From NCBI GenBank assembly GCA_036563615.1, contig DATCMB010000021.1, positions 248,001 through 312,000 on the forward strand: a stretch of DNA of 64,000 nucleotides, given 5' to 3'. The notes below the pieces were generated by a model. That model was given only the letters and a program-made list of their open reading frames with translations, was not told the origin of the DNA and did not search any database. The translations under genes were made by a program, and so were the position numbers. The DNA is from Candidatus Binatia bacterium. Its GTDB lineage: Bacteria; Desulfobacterota; Binatia; UBA12015. Positions 25,385-33,624 of this stretch are shown here, piece by piece; positions within the stretch are counted from its first letter, which is position 1; each line of letters begins with the position of its first letter.

Positions 25385-26308
25385 TCACGGCGCTCCCGGG
25401 GTCGCGCCGGGCGGCGGCACGGCGCCGGTCGCCTCCTCCCAGGCGCGGCGCACGACGAAGCCGCGGTCGAGGCGGACGATCAGCGGGACGACGTAGGGCT
25501 CGAGGCCCGCGTCCCTGGTCAGCCGGGTGCGCTCGAGCGTCTCGTCGAGCGTCCAGCCGTTGTCGCGCGCCGTGACCGCGGCCTGCCAGAGCTCGGCGAG
25601 GAAGTCGCGGAAGCGCTCGATTCCGGCGCGGTCGGTGAGCGGCCCGTGGCCCGGGATGACGCGCTCGAAGGGCAGCGCCAGGACCGCGTCCAGCGTCGCC
25701 GGCCAGCGCTCGACCGTGCCGCCGGCCTCGAGGTCGATGTTCGGGTAGCGGCCCACGGAGAGCAGGTCGCCCATGTGCACGACGCCGTCCTCGACGAACA
25801 GCGCGACCAGGTCGCCGTCGGTGTGTCCCGGCCCCGGGTGCACGAGGCGCACCGTCTTGCGGCCGAAGCGCAGCACGTGCTCGTCGTGGAAGGTCTCGCC
25901 GGGGACGAAGCTCTCGCGTCCTTCCCAAAACTCACTGTCGCGCTCGAGCAGGTGACGTCGCGTGCGCTCGGTCGCGACGATGCGCACGTGCTCCGCGAAG
26001 CCCGGGTTCCCGTGCGTGTGATCGAAGTGGTAGTGCGTGTTGACGATCGCGACGACGGGCTCGCCGGTGAGCTCCTCCGCGAGAGCGCGGACGCGCTCGC
26101 CCTGCAGCGGGAAGGTCATGGTGTCGACGATCACCGTGCCCTCGCCGGTGCGCAGCACGCCGACGTTGCCGCCGAGTCCGAAGATCACGTGCACGTCGTC
26201 GGTGATGCGCTCGTGCGTGAGGTGCGTGATCTGCCGGTAGAGAACGACGCCGCCCGCCACGGCAACGACCACGACGGCGAGCGCGATCCAGGCGAGCGCG
26301 CGGCGCAT
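25385..26308 (-). CDS. Membrane-anchored metallo-beta-lactamase-fold hydrolase
   Basis: A 307-residue protein starting at the Met of MRRALAWIAL; an upstream frame extension has no ribosome site. Residues 5-24 form one membrane helix or uncleaved signal. The MBL fold follows: H92-x-H94-x-D96-H97 in NTHYHFDHTHGN, PGPGHTDGD and VIPGHGPLTD, so two metals should bind. Relatives include quinoprotein-relay and SoxH-type hydrolases. Expected outside the cytoplasmic membrane; substrate unknown. Confidence 0.85.
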   Translation of the reverse strand: MRRALAWIALAVVVVAVAGGVVLYRQITHLTHERITDDVHVIFGLGGNVGVLRTGEGTVIVDTMTFPLQGERVRALAEELTGEPVVAIVNTHYHFDHTHGNPGFAEHVRIVATERTRRHLLERDSEFWEGRESFVPGETFHDEHVLRFGRKTVRLVHPGPGHTDGDLVALFVEDGVVHMGDLLSVGRYPNIDLEAGGTVERWPATLDAVLALPFERVIPGHGPLTDRAGIERFRDFLAELWQAAVTARDNGWTLDETLERTRLTRDAGLEPYVVPLIVRLDRGFVVRRAWEEATGAVPPPGATPGAP

Positions 26309-26442
26309 GCCGGCAGCAAGAGCACGGGCACGGGGGTCGCGGCAAGATTTGCCGCGCGCGCACCGTTGGGTGGCGCCCACGGCCCCGCGGGGCGCGCTCG
26401 CCGTTCAGCTGGCGCGCCCGGACCCTGCGGCGCGCGGACCAC

Positions 26443-26817
26443 TCAGCGGCGCTCGAACAGCTCGACCGGGTTGCCCGACGGATCCTCGATCACGACCTGC
26501 GCCCCGCCCGGACCGCTGACGATCTCGCTCGTCCGGAACGGCACCCCGGCCGCGCGCAGCCGCGCGACCTCCGCCTCGAGGTCGTCGACCTCGAGCAGGA
26601 TCCGGTTGAAGCCGCCCGGCACCTGGCGGCGGCCGTCGGGGAGCGGACGCTTCCCCGAGCTGCCCTCCCCGCTCAGCAGCAGCCGCACGCCGTCGCGCGA
26701 CAGCGCGGCGAAGGCCGGCGGCGCGGCGAGCTCCAGCGTGAAGCCCAGGTGGGTCGTGTAGAACGCGACCGCCGCGGGCACGTCGTCGATCATGTAGCGC
26801 ACGCTCACCCCGGGCAT
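26443..26817 (-). CDS. VOC-superfamily (glyoxalase-like) protein
   Basis: A 124-residue protein with two beta-alpha-beta-beta-beta units: VRYMIDDVPAAVAFYTTHLGF and ILLEVDDLEAEVARLRAAGV, ending VIEDPSGNPVELFE. The C-terminal glutamate is a usual metal ligand. Members include glyoxalases, dioxygenases and resistance proteins, so only the fold is assigned. Confidence 0.85.
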   Translation of the reverse strand: MPGVSVRYMIDDVPAAVAFYTTHLGFTLELAAPPAFAALSRDGVRLLLSGEGSSGKRPLPDGRRQVPGGFNRILLEVDDLEAEVARLRAAGVPFRTSEIVSGPGGAQVVIEDPSGNPVELFERR

Positions 26818-26854
26818 GCTGCGCCCTCCTTTCCTGCCGTCCGCGGGCGGCTCG

Positions 26855-27304
26855 TCACGCGGCGGCGCTCGCGCGGCCGAGCGCGCGCCGGCCGAGCGCC
26901 AGGCCGATCAGCGCCAGCACCGCCCCGACGATGGCGCCGCCCTTGCCGGACCCGGTGCCGAGCCCGCCGTTCGCGGCGACCAGGTGCACGGCCGCGAGCA
27001 CGATCGCAACGACGCCCAGCACCAGCGCGACGATCGCCCGGTCGCGCCCGCTGCTCCCCTCGCTGCGAGGCGCAGAGCGCCCGAGCGCCAGCCAGCCGGC
27101 GACGACGCTCGACAGCGCCACGAGCGCCGCCATGCTGCCGCCGACCCGGCCGGGCACCGTGCCGATCACGCCCTGCGCGGCCGCCGCCGCGCTGAGCGCG
27201 CCCTCCACGGGCACGGCGGCCACGGCGGCGAGCACGGCGGTCGCAGCAGAAACCAGCGTCCGGCTTCGGGAAGCCGTTCGTTCATCGGATACTCGAGGCT
27301 GCAT
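26855..27304 (-). CDS. Small multi-pass membrane protein, DUF6223-like
   Basis: A 149-residue hydrophobic protein with about four helices. GRVGGSMAALVALSSVVAGWLALGRS, GRDRAIVALVLGVVAIVLAAVHLV and GTGSGKGGAIVGAVLALIGLALGRRAL give a repeated Gly-rich helix pattern that I recognise from DUF6223-type proteins; this is from memory. It is divergent from the ECF sigma gene at 27403, sharing a 98-base gap, and could be a target or partner of that sigma factor. Confidence 0.6.
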   Translation of the reverse strand: MQPRVSDERTASRSRTLVSAATAVLAAVAAVPVEGALSAAAAAQGVIGTVPGRVGGSMAALVALSSVVAGWLALGRSAPRSEGSSGRDRAIVALVLGVVAIVLAAVHLVAANGGLGTGSGKGGAIVGAVLALIGLALGRRALGRASAAA

Positions 27305-27402
27305 GAGCGTCCTCCCACGTCACATCGGACCCACGTGGTCCGTCAGCCGGATGACGAAGGGGACGACGCGAACGTGACCGGGGCCCCGAGCGGGATTCGC
27401 AG

Positions 27403-28332
27403 ATGCACGACCAGGACGCGCTGACCGAGCGCTTCGAGGAAAGCCGGCCGCACCTGCGCGCGGTCGCCTACCGCCTGCTCGGCTCGCTGAGCGAGGCCGA
27501 GGACGCCGTGCAGGAGGCCTGGCTGCGCCTGAACCGCGCCGACACGGCGAGCGTCGACAACTTGGGCGGCTGGCTCACGACGGTGGTGTCGCGCGTCTGC
27601 CTCGACATGCTGCGCGCGCGCAAGTCGCGCCGCGAGCACGCGGAGGACGCGATGGACGTGACGGACGCGATCGCGGCGCGGACGACGGAGCCCGCCGTCC
27701 TCGCAGCGCACGGCAACGATCCCGAGAGCGAGGCGGCGCTCGCCGACTCGGTCGGCACGGCGCTGCTCGTCGTGCTCGACACGCTGACGCCGGCCGAGCG
27801 CCTCGCCTTCGTCCTGCACGACCTCTTCGGCGTGCCGTTCGAGGAGATCGCGCCCATCGTCAAGCGCACGCCGGAGGCCGCGCGTCAGCTCGCGAGCCGC
27901 GCGCGGCGTCGGGTGCGCGGCACGCCGCGCGACGCGATCCTCGACGCGTCACGCGAGCGTCAGCGCGCGGTGCTCGAGGCCTTCGTGCGCGCGACGCGCG
28001 CGGGCGATCTCGAGGCGCTGCTCGCGGTGCTCGAGCCCGACGCCGTCATCCACATCGAGGCCGCGGCGCGCATCGACGCGCCGCCGGACGAGGTCGGAAA
28101 GCCGCGCGAGGTGCGCGGCGCCACGGCGTGGGCCCCGCGGTTCCTCGAGATGACGCGTCGGCTGCACGGCGTGCAGCTCGTGCTGCTCGACGGCACGCCG
28201 GGCCTCATGGTCGCGCCGCTCGGCAAGCTGTCGCGGGTGCTGCGCTTCACGTTCGCGGAGGACAAGGTCGCGCGGGTCGAGGTGATCGCCGATCCCGCGC
28301 GCCTGCGCGCGCTCGAGATCGCGTTGCCGTAG
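27403..28332 (+). CDS. ECF sigma factor with C-terminal SnoaL-like domain (SigJ/ECF41 type)
   Basis: A 309-residue protein. Sigma region 2 spans ~10-75 (RLLGSLSEAEDAVQEAWLRL, then WLTTVVSRVCLDMLRARKSR). Sigma region 4 spans ~125-170 (LTPAERLAFVLHDLFGVPFEEIAPIVKRTPEAARQLASRARRR). Residues ~190-300 are an NTF2/SnoaL fold (AVLEAFVRATRAGDLEALLAVLEPD). In ECF41 and SigJ-like factors this extension replaces a separate anti-sigma factor and modulates activity. No carboxymuconolactone-decarboxylase gene, their common target, is adjacent, but a heme-monooxygenase-like gene follows. Confidence 0.92.
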   Translation: MHDQDALTERFEESRPHLRAVAYRLLGSLSEAEDAVQEAWLRLNRADTASVDNLGGWLTTVVSRVCLDMLRARKSRREHAEDAMDVTDAIAARTTEPAVLAAHGNDPESEAALADSVGTALLVVLDTLTPAERLAFVLHDLFGVPFEEIAPIVKRTPEAARQLASRARRRVRGTPRDAILDASRERQRAVLEAFVRATRAGDLEALLAVLEPDAVIHIEAAARIDAPPDEVGKPREVRGATAWAPRFLEMTRRLHGVQLVLLDGTPGLMVAPLGKLSRVLRFTFAEDKVARVEVIADPARLRALEIALP

Positions 28333-28459
28333 CACCCTTGTCGACGCGAGCTGCGCGCGTCGAGTGTCGCCGCGGCGAGCTTGCGTCGCGCCCACGCGCG
28401 TGCGCTGACTCGTTCAAACCCACAGCCACACGAGGGCGAAGACACCGAGGAGGCAGTAC

Positions 28460-28822
28460 GTGTTCGTCGTCACCAACCGCATCCCCGTCAACAAGGCCTA
28501 CGAGGCCGAGTTCGAGGATCGCTTCAAGAACCGCGCGCACCTGATCGACCAGGCGCCGGGCTTCATCAAGAACCTGGTGCTGCGGCCGGTGAACCGCCGC
28601 TTCAACCACCAGACGGGCGAGATCGAGGAGCGCGACGAGCAGGGCTACTACCTGGTGCAGACCTACTGGGAGTCCGAGAAGGCGTTCTGGGACTGGACCA
28701 ACAGCGAGGCGTTCCGCATCGCGCACGGCAACCGTCCGCCGGCCGAGATGTTCGCCGGACCGAACGTGCTCGAGATCCACGAGGTCATCCAGACGACGGA
28801 GCCCGCCGCAGCGAAGCGCTGA
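28460..28822 (+). CDS. Antibiotic-biosynthesis-monooxygenase / IsdG-like ferredoxin-fold protein
   Basis: A 120-residue ABM-domain protein starting at a GTG, seven bases after GAGGAGG. The sequence FVVTNRIPVNKAYEAEFEDRF, then IDQAPGFIKNLVLRP and YYLVQTYWESEKAFWDW, matches the heme-degrading or cofactor-free monooxygenase group. An Asn near the N-terminus (N6) and H109-x-V near the end are compatible with IsdG-like enzymes, but heme binding is not proven. It follows the sigma factor by 127 bases on the same strand. Confidence 0.82.
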   Translation: MFVVTNRIPVNKAYEAEFEDRFKNRAHLIDQAPGFIKNLVLRPVNRRFNHQTGEIEERDEQGYYLVQTYWESEKAFWDWTNSEAFRIAHGNRPPAEMFAGPNVLEIHEVIQTTEPAAAKR

Positions 28823-29019
28823 CGCGCGCCGCGCCGCGAGCTTCGAGCCCGACCACGGCGAGGCTCGCGGCGCGCTTCACGACTCGCAGCCGAGGCGCGT
28901 CCGGACGCGAGCCCGGACGCGCCTTGCACGAGCGACGAACACGAGCGGCGAAACGGCACCGCCGCTCGAACGCGATCTGGACCTTCCGGCACCCGCGGCA
29001 ACCGACTACGGTGCGCCGC

Positions 29020-29721
29020 ATGCCGGAGAACGAGTCGTCCAGCGTCCCCACCGCTTTCCCCGTCACCGAGCGCACGCGCGTGCGCCGGGTGCCGCAGCGC
29101 GCGAGCCACGAGCGCGCGGTCGTCGAGGCGGTGCTCGACGCGGCTCCCGTGTGCCACCTGGGCTTCGTCGAGGACGGACGTCCGTTCGTCATCCCGACGC
29201 TGCACGCGCGCGTCGGCGACACGGTGCTGCTGCACGGCTCGACCAAGAGCCGGATGATGTGCGCGCTCGCCGACGGCGCCGAGGTATGCTTGACGGCGAC
29301 TTCGATCGACGGGCTCGTGCTCGCGCGCTCGGCCTTCCACCACTCCGTCAACTATCGCTCGGTGATGGTGTTCGGGCGCGCGCATCCGGTGCTCGACGAC
29401 GAGCGCAAGCTCGAAGCGCTGCGCGCCTTCACCGAGCGCTTCCACCCGGGTCGCTGGGACGAGGTGCGACCGCCGAACGACGCCGAGCTCAAGGCGACGC
29501 TGGTCCTCGCGCTGCCGCTCGAGGAAGCGGTCGCGAAGGTGCGCACCGGCGGCCCGATCGACGACGCGGAGGACATGGGCTTGCCGGTGTGGGCGGGCGT
29601 CGTGCCGCTCGCGCTGGTCGCGGGCGAGCCGATCGCCGACCCTGCGCTGGCGCCGGGGCTCGAGCTGCGCCAGACGTCGTACCGCACGGGCGCCAAGTGG
29701 GAGCCCGCGCCGGTGCGCTGA
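29020..29721 (+). CDS. Pyridoxamine 5'-phosphate oxidase-like FMN-binding protein
   Basis: A 233-residue flavin-type split-barrel protein. RRVPQRASHERAVVEAVLDAAPVCHLGFVEDGRPFVIPTL is the standard opening, followed by LLHGSTKSRMMCALADGAEVCLT and YRSVMVFGRAH. Homologues are small FMN proteins of nitroimidazole-reductase or uncharacterised PNPOx type. The ATG at 29020 was preferred; the frame continues far upstream through non-conserved sequence. Upstream 197 bases hold no visible gene. Confidence 0.85.
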   Translation: MPENESSSVPTAFPVTERTRVRRVPQRASHERAVVEAVLDAAPVCHLGFVEDGRPFVIPTLHARVGDTVLLHGSTKSRMMCALADGAEVCLTATSIDGLVLARSAFHHSVNYRSVMVFGRAHPVLDDERKLEALRAFTERFHPGRWDEVRPPNDAELKATLVLALPLEEAVAKVRTGGPIDDAEDMGLPVWAGVVPLALVAGEPIADPALAPGLELRQTSYRTGAKWEPAPVR

Positions 29722-29840
29722 CGCCGACCCGACATCGCCACGCCGGCGCGACGAGCTCACGCGCGCGCGACGAGATGCTGCAAACCAGCGCGGCGGCGCG
29801 CCGCTACAGATAGCGCCACCGCCCCGCTAGCCTGACCGCC

Positions 29841-30635
29841 ATGTCGGAAGCGATCTACATCCCGCAGGACGGACTCTTCGTCGCCACCACGCTCGCGCGC
29901 GGCCCCTGGAGCCCCGACGCGCAGCACGGCGGCCCGCCCTCGGCGCTGCTCGCGCGCGCCATCGAGCGCTTCGAGGACGGCGAGCGCATGCAGGTCGCGC
30001 GCTTGACCATCGAGCTCCTGCGTCCGGTGCCGATCGCTCCGCTCGCGGTGCGGACCGCCTTCGAGCGTCCGGGCAAGAAGGTGCAGCTCGTGCGCGCGTC
30101 GCTCTTCGCCGGCGACACCGAGGTCGCGCGCGCGACCGGACTCCGGATGCGCCGCGCCGAGCTGCCGGTGCCGCAGGACGTGCCTGCGCCGCAGCCACCG
30201 CCCGGCCCCGACAGCGGGCACACGACGCTGCCGCCGTGGGCGGAGCAGGTGCAGTACGACGCGTTCCATAGCCGCGCGGTCGAGCACCGCTTCGTCGCCG
30301 GCTCCTTCCTCGAGCCCGGGCCCGCGACCGACTGGATCCGGCTGCGCGTGCCGCTGGTCGCGGGCGAGGAGACGTCGCCGCTCTGCCGCGTCGCCGCTGC
30401 CGCGGATTTCGGCAACGGCGTGAGCTGGGTGCTGAACCGCAACGACGGCTGGGCGTTCATCAACCCCGACCTGACGATTCACCTGCACCGCTACCCGGTG
30501 GGCGAGTGGGTGTGCATCGACTCGGTGACGCTCGTCGGCCCGCAGGGCGCCGGCATCGCCGAGAGCCGCCTGTTCGACGAGCGCGGCGCGCTCGGCAGAT
30601 CGGTGCAGAGCCTGCTGCTCGAACGTCACGCCTGA
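29841..30635 (+). CDS. TesB-like acyl-CoA thioesterase family protein
   Basis: A 264-residue double hot-dog protein. The first hot-dog contains [44 protein letters not shown]; the second runs from about 130 to the C-terminus, with [29 protein letters not shown] and [19 protein letters not shown]. Such proteins hydrolyse fatty acyl-CoA. The catalytic Asp/Gln/Thr set of TesB cannot be mapped with confidence. It sits 47 bases before an aldo/keto reductase on the same strand. Confidence 0.85.
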   Translation: MSEAIYIPQDGLFVATTLARGPWSPDAQHGGPPSALLARAIERFEDGERMQVARLTIELLRPVPIAPLAVRTAFERPGKKVQLVRASLFAGDTEVARATGLRMRRAELPVPQDVPAPQPPPGPDSGHTTLPPWAEQVQYDAFHSRAVEHRFVAGSFLEPGPATDWIRLRVPLVAGEETSPLCRVAAAADFGNGVSWVLNRNDGWAFINPDLTIHLHRYPVGEWVCIDSVTLVGPQGAGIAESRLFDERGALGRSVQSLLLERHA

Positions 30636-30682
30636 GCGCGCAACCCCGTACCTTCGACGCGAGCGCCCGAGTAGCCTGGGGC

Positions 30683-31672
30683 ATGCTCACGAGACAGCTT
30701 GGCAGCAAGGGCCCCCGAGTGTCGGCGATCGGCCTCGGGTGCATGGGGATGTCGGACTTCTACGGTCCGCGCGACGAGAACGAGGCGATCGCGACGATCC
30801 AGCGCGCGCTCGACCTCGGCTGCACGTTCCTCGACACCGCGGACATCTACGGACCCTTCACCAACGAGGAGCTGGTCGGACGCGCGATCGCAGGAAGGCG
30901 CGACCAGGTCTTCCTCGCCACCAAGTTCGGCATCGTGCGCGATCCGAACGACAAGACGGTGCGCGGCGTCGACGGCAGCCCCGCGTACGTCAAGCGCGCC
31001 TGCGAGGCGAGCCTGAAGCGGCTCGAGGTCGACGTCATCGACCTCTACTACCAGCACCGCGTCGACCCGAAGGTGCCAATCGAAGAAACTGTCGGCGCGA
31101 TGGCGGAGCTCGTCAAGGAGGGCAAGGTGCGCTACCTCGGGCTCTCCGAGGCGAGCGTCGAGACCTTGCGGCGCGCGAATCGCGTGCACCAGATCACGGC
31201 GCTGCAGTCGGAGTACTCGCTGTGGAGCCGCGATCCGGAGGACGGCGTGCTCGACACCTGCCGCGAGCTCGGCATCGGCTTCGTCGCCTATAGCCCGCTC
31301 GGACGCGGCTTCTTGACCGGCGAGATCAAGAGCGAGGGCGACTTCGCGCCCGACGACTACCGTCGCATGTCGCCGCGCTTCCAGGGCGAGAACTTCCGCA
31401 GGAACCTGCAGCTCGTCGACCGCATCCGCGAGATGGCGCAGGAGAAGGGCTGCACGCCGGCGCAGCTCGCGCTCGCCTGGGTGCTCGCGCAGGGCGAGGA
31501 CATCGTGCCGATCCCGGGCACCAAGCGCCGCAAGTACCTCGAGCAGAACCTCGCGGCGCTCGACGTCGAGCTCACCGAGGACGATCTCGCGCGCATCGAC
31601 GAGATCGCGCCGTACGGGGTGGCCGCGGGACCGCGCTATCCCGAGACGATGATGCAGTTCGTGAACCGCTGA
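30683..31672 (+). CDS. Aldo/keto reductase
   Basis: A 329-residue TIM-barrel NADPH oxidoreductase. The catalytic tetrad is complete: D51 and Y56 (FLDTADIYG), K81 (ATKFG) and H125 (YYQHRVDP). The phosphate-binding end [13 protein letters not shown] is intact. [13 protein letters not shown] at 17-29 marks the plant/bacterial AKR13-like (YakC) group, which reduces broad aldehydes and ketones. Start ATG at 30683; the frame continues upstream inside the previous gene. Confidence 0.93.
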   Translation: MLTRQLGSKGPRVSAIGLGCMGMSDFYGPRDENEAIATIQRALDLGCTFLDTADIYGPFTNEELVGRAIAGRRDQVFLATKFGIVRDPNDKTVRGVDGSPAYVKRACEASLKRLEVDVIDLYYQHRVDPKVPIEETVGAMAELVKEGKVRYLGLSEASVETLRRANRVHQITALQSEYSLWSRDPEDGVLDTCRELGIGFVAYSPLGRGFLTGEIKSEGDFAPDDYRRMSPRFQGENFRRNLQLVDRIREMAQEKGCTPAQLALAWVLAQGEDIVPIPGTKRRKYLEQNLAALDVELTEDDLARIDEIAPYGVAAGPRYPETMMQFVNR

Positions 31673-31678
31673 GCGCCC

Positions 31679-31720
31679 GGCGCCGGCGGGACGCGTGGTT
31701 CCCTGCGTCCCGCCGGCGCC
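31679..31720. terminator. Perfect 16-bp hairpin between convergent genes
   Basis: GGCGCCGGCGGGACGC and GCGTCCCGCCGGCGCC are exact complements around a 10-base loop. The hairpin starts 6 bases after the aldo/keto-reductase stop and lies between two convergent genes, without a T-tract on either side. Probably a bidirectional terminator or mRNA 3'-end stabiliser. Confidence 0.7.
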
Positions 31721-31813
31721 GAGCGGCGTGCGCGGTCAGCAGCGCGAGCGCTCGGGTGGCGAGCGCTCGCCCTCAATCACAAACGCGCAGCGAAGCGCGG
31801 CGTCGCGACGCCG

Positions 31814-32482
31814 TCAAGCAGCCGACTGCGACGTCGCGCCGGGCTGCGCGCCCTCGTCGCGCGCCATCATGCTGGCGACGAGCTGCACGATCTCCGGCGT
31901 CGCCTTGCGCACGCTGCCCGCGTCGAACGGCGGCTGCGGGTCGTACTCGATGCCGAGCTGGATCGCCTTCGCGACCTCGTCGCCGGCGATGCGCGCAGCG
32001 AGCGTCAGCGCCATGTCGATGCCCGCCGACACGCCCGCCGCGGTGACGATCTTGCCGCGCACGACGACGCGCTCCTCGACCGGATTCGCGCCGAGCGCCG
32101 CGAGCTCGTGCATCGCGCCCCAGTGCGTCACCGCGTCGACGCCCTTCAGCACGCCCGCCGCGGCGAGCACGAGCGAGCCCGTGCACACCGACGTCGTCCA
32201 CTGCGTGGTCGCGTGGATCTGGCGCACCCAGTCGAGCAGCGCTGCGTCGGTGGTCATGGCGCGCGTGCCGGGTCCGCCGGGGACGACCAGCACGTCGGCC
32301 GCCTGCAGGTCGGCGAAGCTCGCGTCGGCCGTCAGGCCGAGCGCCTTCAGGTCGGTGCGGAAGACGCGCTTCTCGCAGCCGACGAAAACGGTCTCCGCGC
32401 CGGGCAGGCGCGACAGCACCTCGTACGGTCCGACGGCGTCGAGCGCCGTGAAGCGATCGAACAGCGCAATCGCGATCTTCAT
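31814..32482 (-). CDS. DJ-1/PfpI-family protein, isonitrile-hydratase-like
   Basis: A 222-residue class-I glutamine-amidotransferase-like protein. The nucleophile elbow is C100 in SVCTGSLVLAAAG, and the region LVVPGGPGTRAM supplies the usual oxyanion-side loop; the WGAMHELAALG segment follows. The subgroup includes isonitrile hydratase and uncharacterised partners of GlxA regulators. An AAGGAG site precedes the ATG, which overlaps the regulator stop codon as ATGA, so the two are co-translated. Confidence 0.87.
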   Translation of the reverse strand: MKIAIALFDRFTALDAVGPYEVLSRLPGAETVFVGCEKRVFRTDLKALGLTADASFADLQAADVLVVPGGPGTRAMTTDAALLDWVRQIHATTQWTTSVCTGSLVLAAAGVLKGVDAVTHWGAMHELAALGANPVEERVVVRGKIVTAAGVSAGIDMALTLAARIAGDEVAKAIQLGIEYDPQPPFDAGSVRKATPEIVQLVASMMARDEGAQPGATSQSAA

Positions 32483-33465
32483 GCTCGTCTCCTTTCGGGC
32501 AGCGGCGCCACGAAGTGACGCCGGTAGGCGCCGGGGCTCACCCGCAGCGCGCGCTGGAATACGCGGTACATGGTCGCGGCGCTGCCGAAGCCCGCCGCCG
32601 CCGCGACCTCGTCGAGGCTCATCTCCGAGCTCTCGAGCATGCGGCGCGCCGCATCGAGGCGGCTGCGCTCGACGTACGCGGCGGGGGTCATGCCGAGCTC
32701 GCGTCGGAAGACGCGCGCGAAGTGGCGCGGGCTCATCCCGCAGCGCTCGGCGAGCGCCGGCACCGACAGATCGGCGCTCGGGTGGTCGGCGATGAAGCTC
32801 TGGAGATCGCGCAGCGGACGGCGCTCCGCCGCCTGCGCCGCGAGCTGCACGCTGAACTGCGACTGCCCGCCCGCGCGCTGCAGGAACAGCACGAGCCAGC
32901 GCGCGATCTCGCGCGCGACGCGCGGCCCGTGGTCGTCGGTGACCAGCGCGAGCGACAGATCGATGCCGGCCGCGACGCCGGCCGAGGTCCAGACGTTGCC
33001 GTCGCGGATGAAGATCGGATCCGCGTCGACGGTGACGCGCGGGTAGCGCTCGGCGAGGTTCTCGGCCGCGGCCCAGTGCGTCGTCGCGCGGCGGCCGTCG
33101 AGCAATCCCGCCTCCGCGAGCAGGAACGCCCCGCTGCACACCGACGCGACGCGCCGGCAGGTCCGCGCGCGCCGCTTCACCCACGCCACGAGCTCGCGGT
33201 CGTGCGCCGCCTCGTAGACGCCGACGCCGCCCGCGACGATCAGCGTGTCGATCGGGCCGCGCACCTCGCTCAGCACCGCGCGCGGCAGGATCGGAATGCC
33301 CGACGACGTGCGCAGCGGCCCGCGCGCTCGCGCGACGAGCTCGACCTGGTAGCGGCCCGGCTGCAGGCGCTCGGCGGTGCCGAAGACCTCGGCCGGCCCG
33401 ACGACGTCGAGCATCTGCACGTCGGGAAACGCGACGATCACCACCTTGCGCGGCGAGCTCGGCAT
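32479..33465 (-). CDS. GlxA-type AraC-family regulator with DJ-1/PfpI sensor domain
   Basis: About 328 residues from the Met of MPSSPRK (an alternative start lies at 33477). Residues ~5-190 are a DJ-1/PfpI domain with SVCSGAFLLAEAGLLDGRRATTHW; C-terminal ~215-320 is an AraC double helix-turn-helix (LAERCGMSPRHFARVFRRELGMTPAAYVERSRLDAARRML, then AAAGFGSAATMYRVFQRALRVSPGAYRRHF). It should regulate its own operon with the DJ-1 gene. A perfect palindrome overlaps the predicted promoter. Confidence 0.92.
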   Translation of the reverse strand: MPSSPRKVVIVAFPDVQMLDVVGPAEVFGTAERLQPGRYQVELVARARGPLRTSSGIPILPRAVLSEVRGPIDTLIVAGGVGVYEAAHDRELVAWVKRRARTCRRVASVCSGAFLLAEAGLLDGRRATTHWAAAENLAERYPRVTVDADPIFIRDGNVWTSAGVAAGIDLSLALVTDDHGPRVAREIARWLVLFLQRAGGQSQFSVQLAAQAAERRPLRDLQSFIADHPSADLSVPALAERCGMSPRHFARVFRRELGMTPAAYVERSRLDAARRMLESSEMSLDEVAAAAGFGSAATMYRVFQRALRVSPGAYRRHFVAPLPERRRA

Positions 33466-33498
33466 GGGCGCCAGCATGGCGCCGAACCGGGCTTGTCC

Positions 33499-33529
33499 GC
33501 AATGACGAAGTCATTGCATTTTCTGCCAA
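33499..33529 (-). promoter_or_regulatory. Promoter and 19-bp palindromic operator of the GlxA/DJ-1 operon
   Basis: On the minus strand TTGGCA (33524-33529), a 17-base spacer and GTCATT (33501-33506) form a plausible sigma-70 promoter. GCAATGAC-GAA-GTCATTGC (33499-33517), a perfect 8-3-8 palindrome, covers the -10 box and part of the spacer, as expected for a repressor site. It lies 34 bases or more before the regulator start codon. Confidence 0.5.
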
Positions 33530-33624
33530 CGTGGGGCCTCGCTGGGTCGGGCGCGCGCGGCAGTCTGCGCTCGACCGTCGCGGACGAGCGCGCTAGCCAT
33601 GCGGCTTCGTCGACGGAGGAAGGC

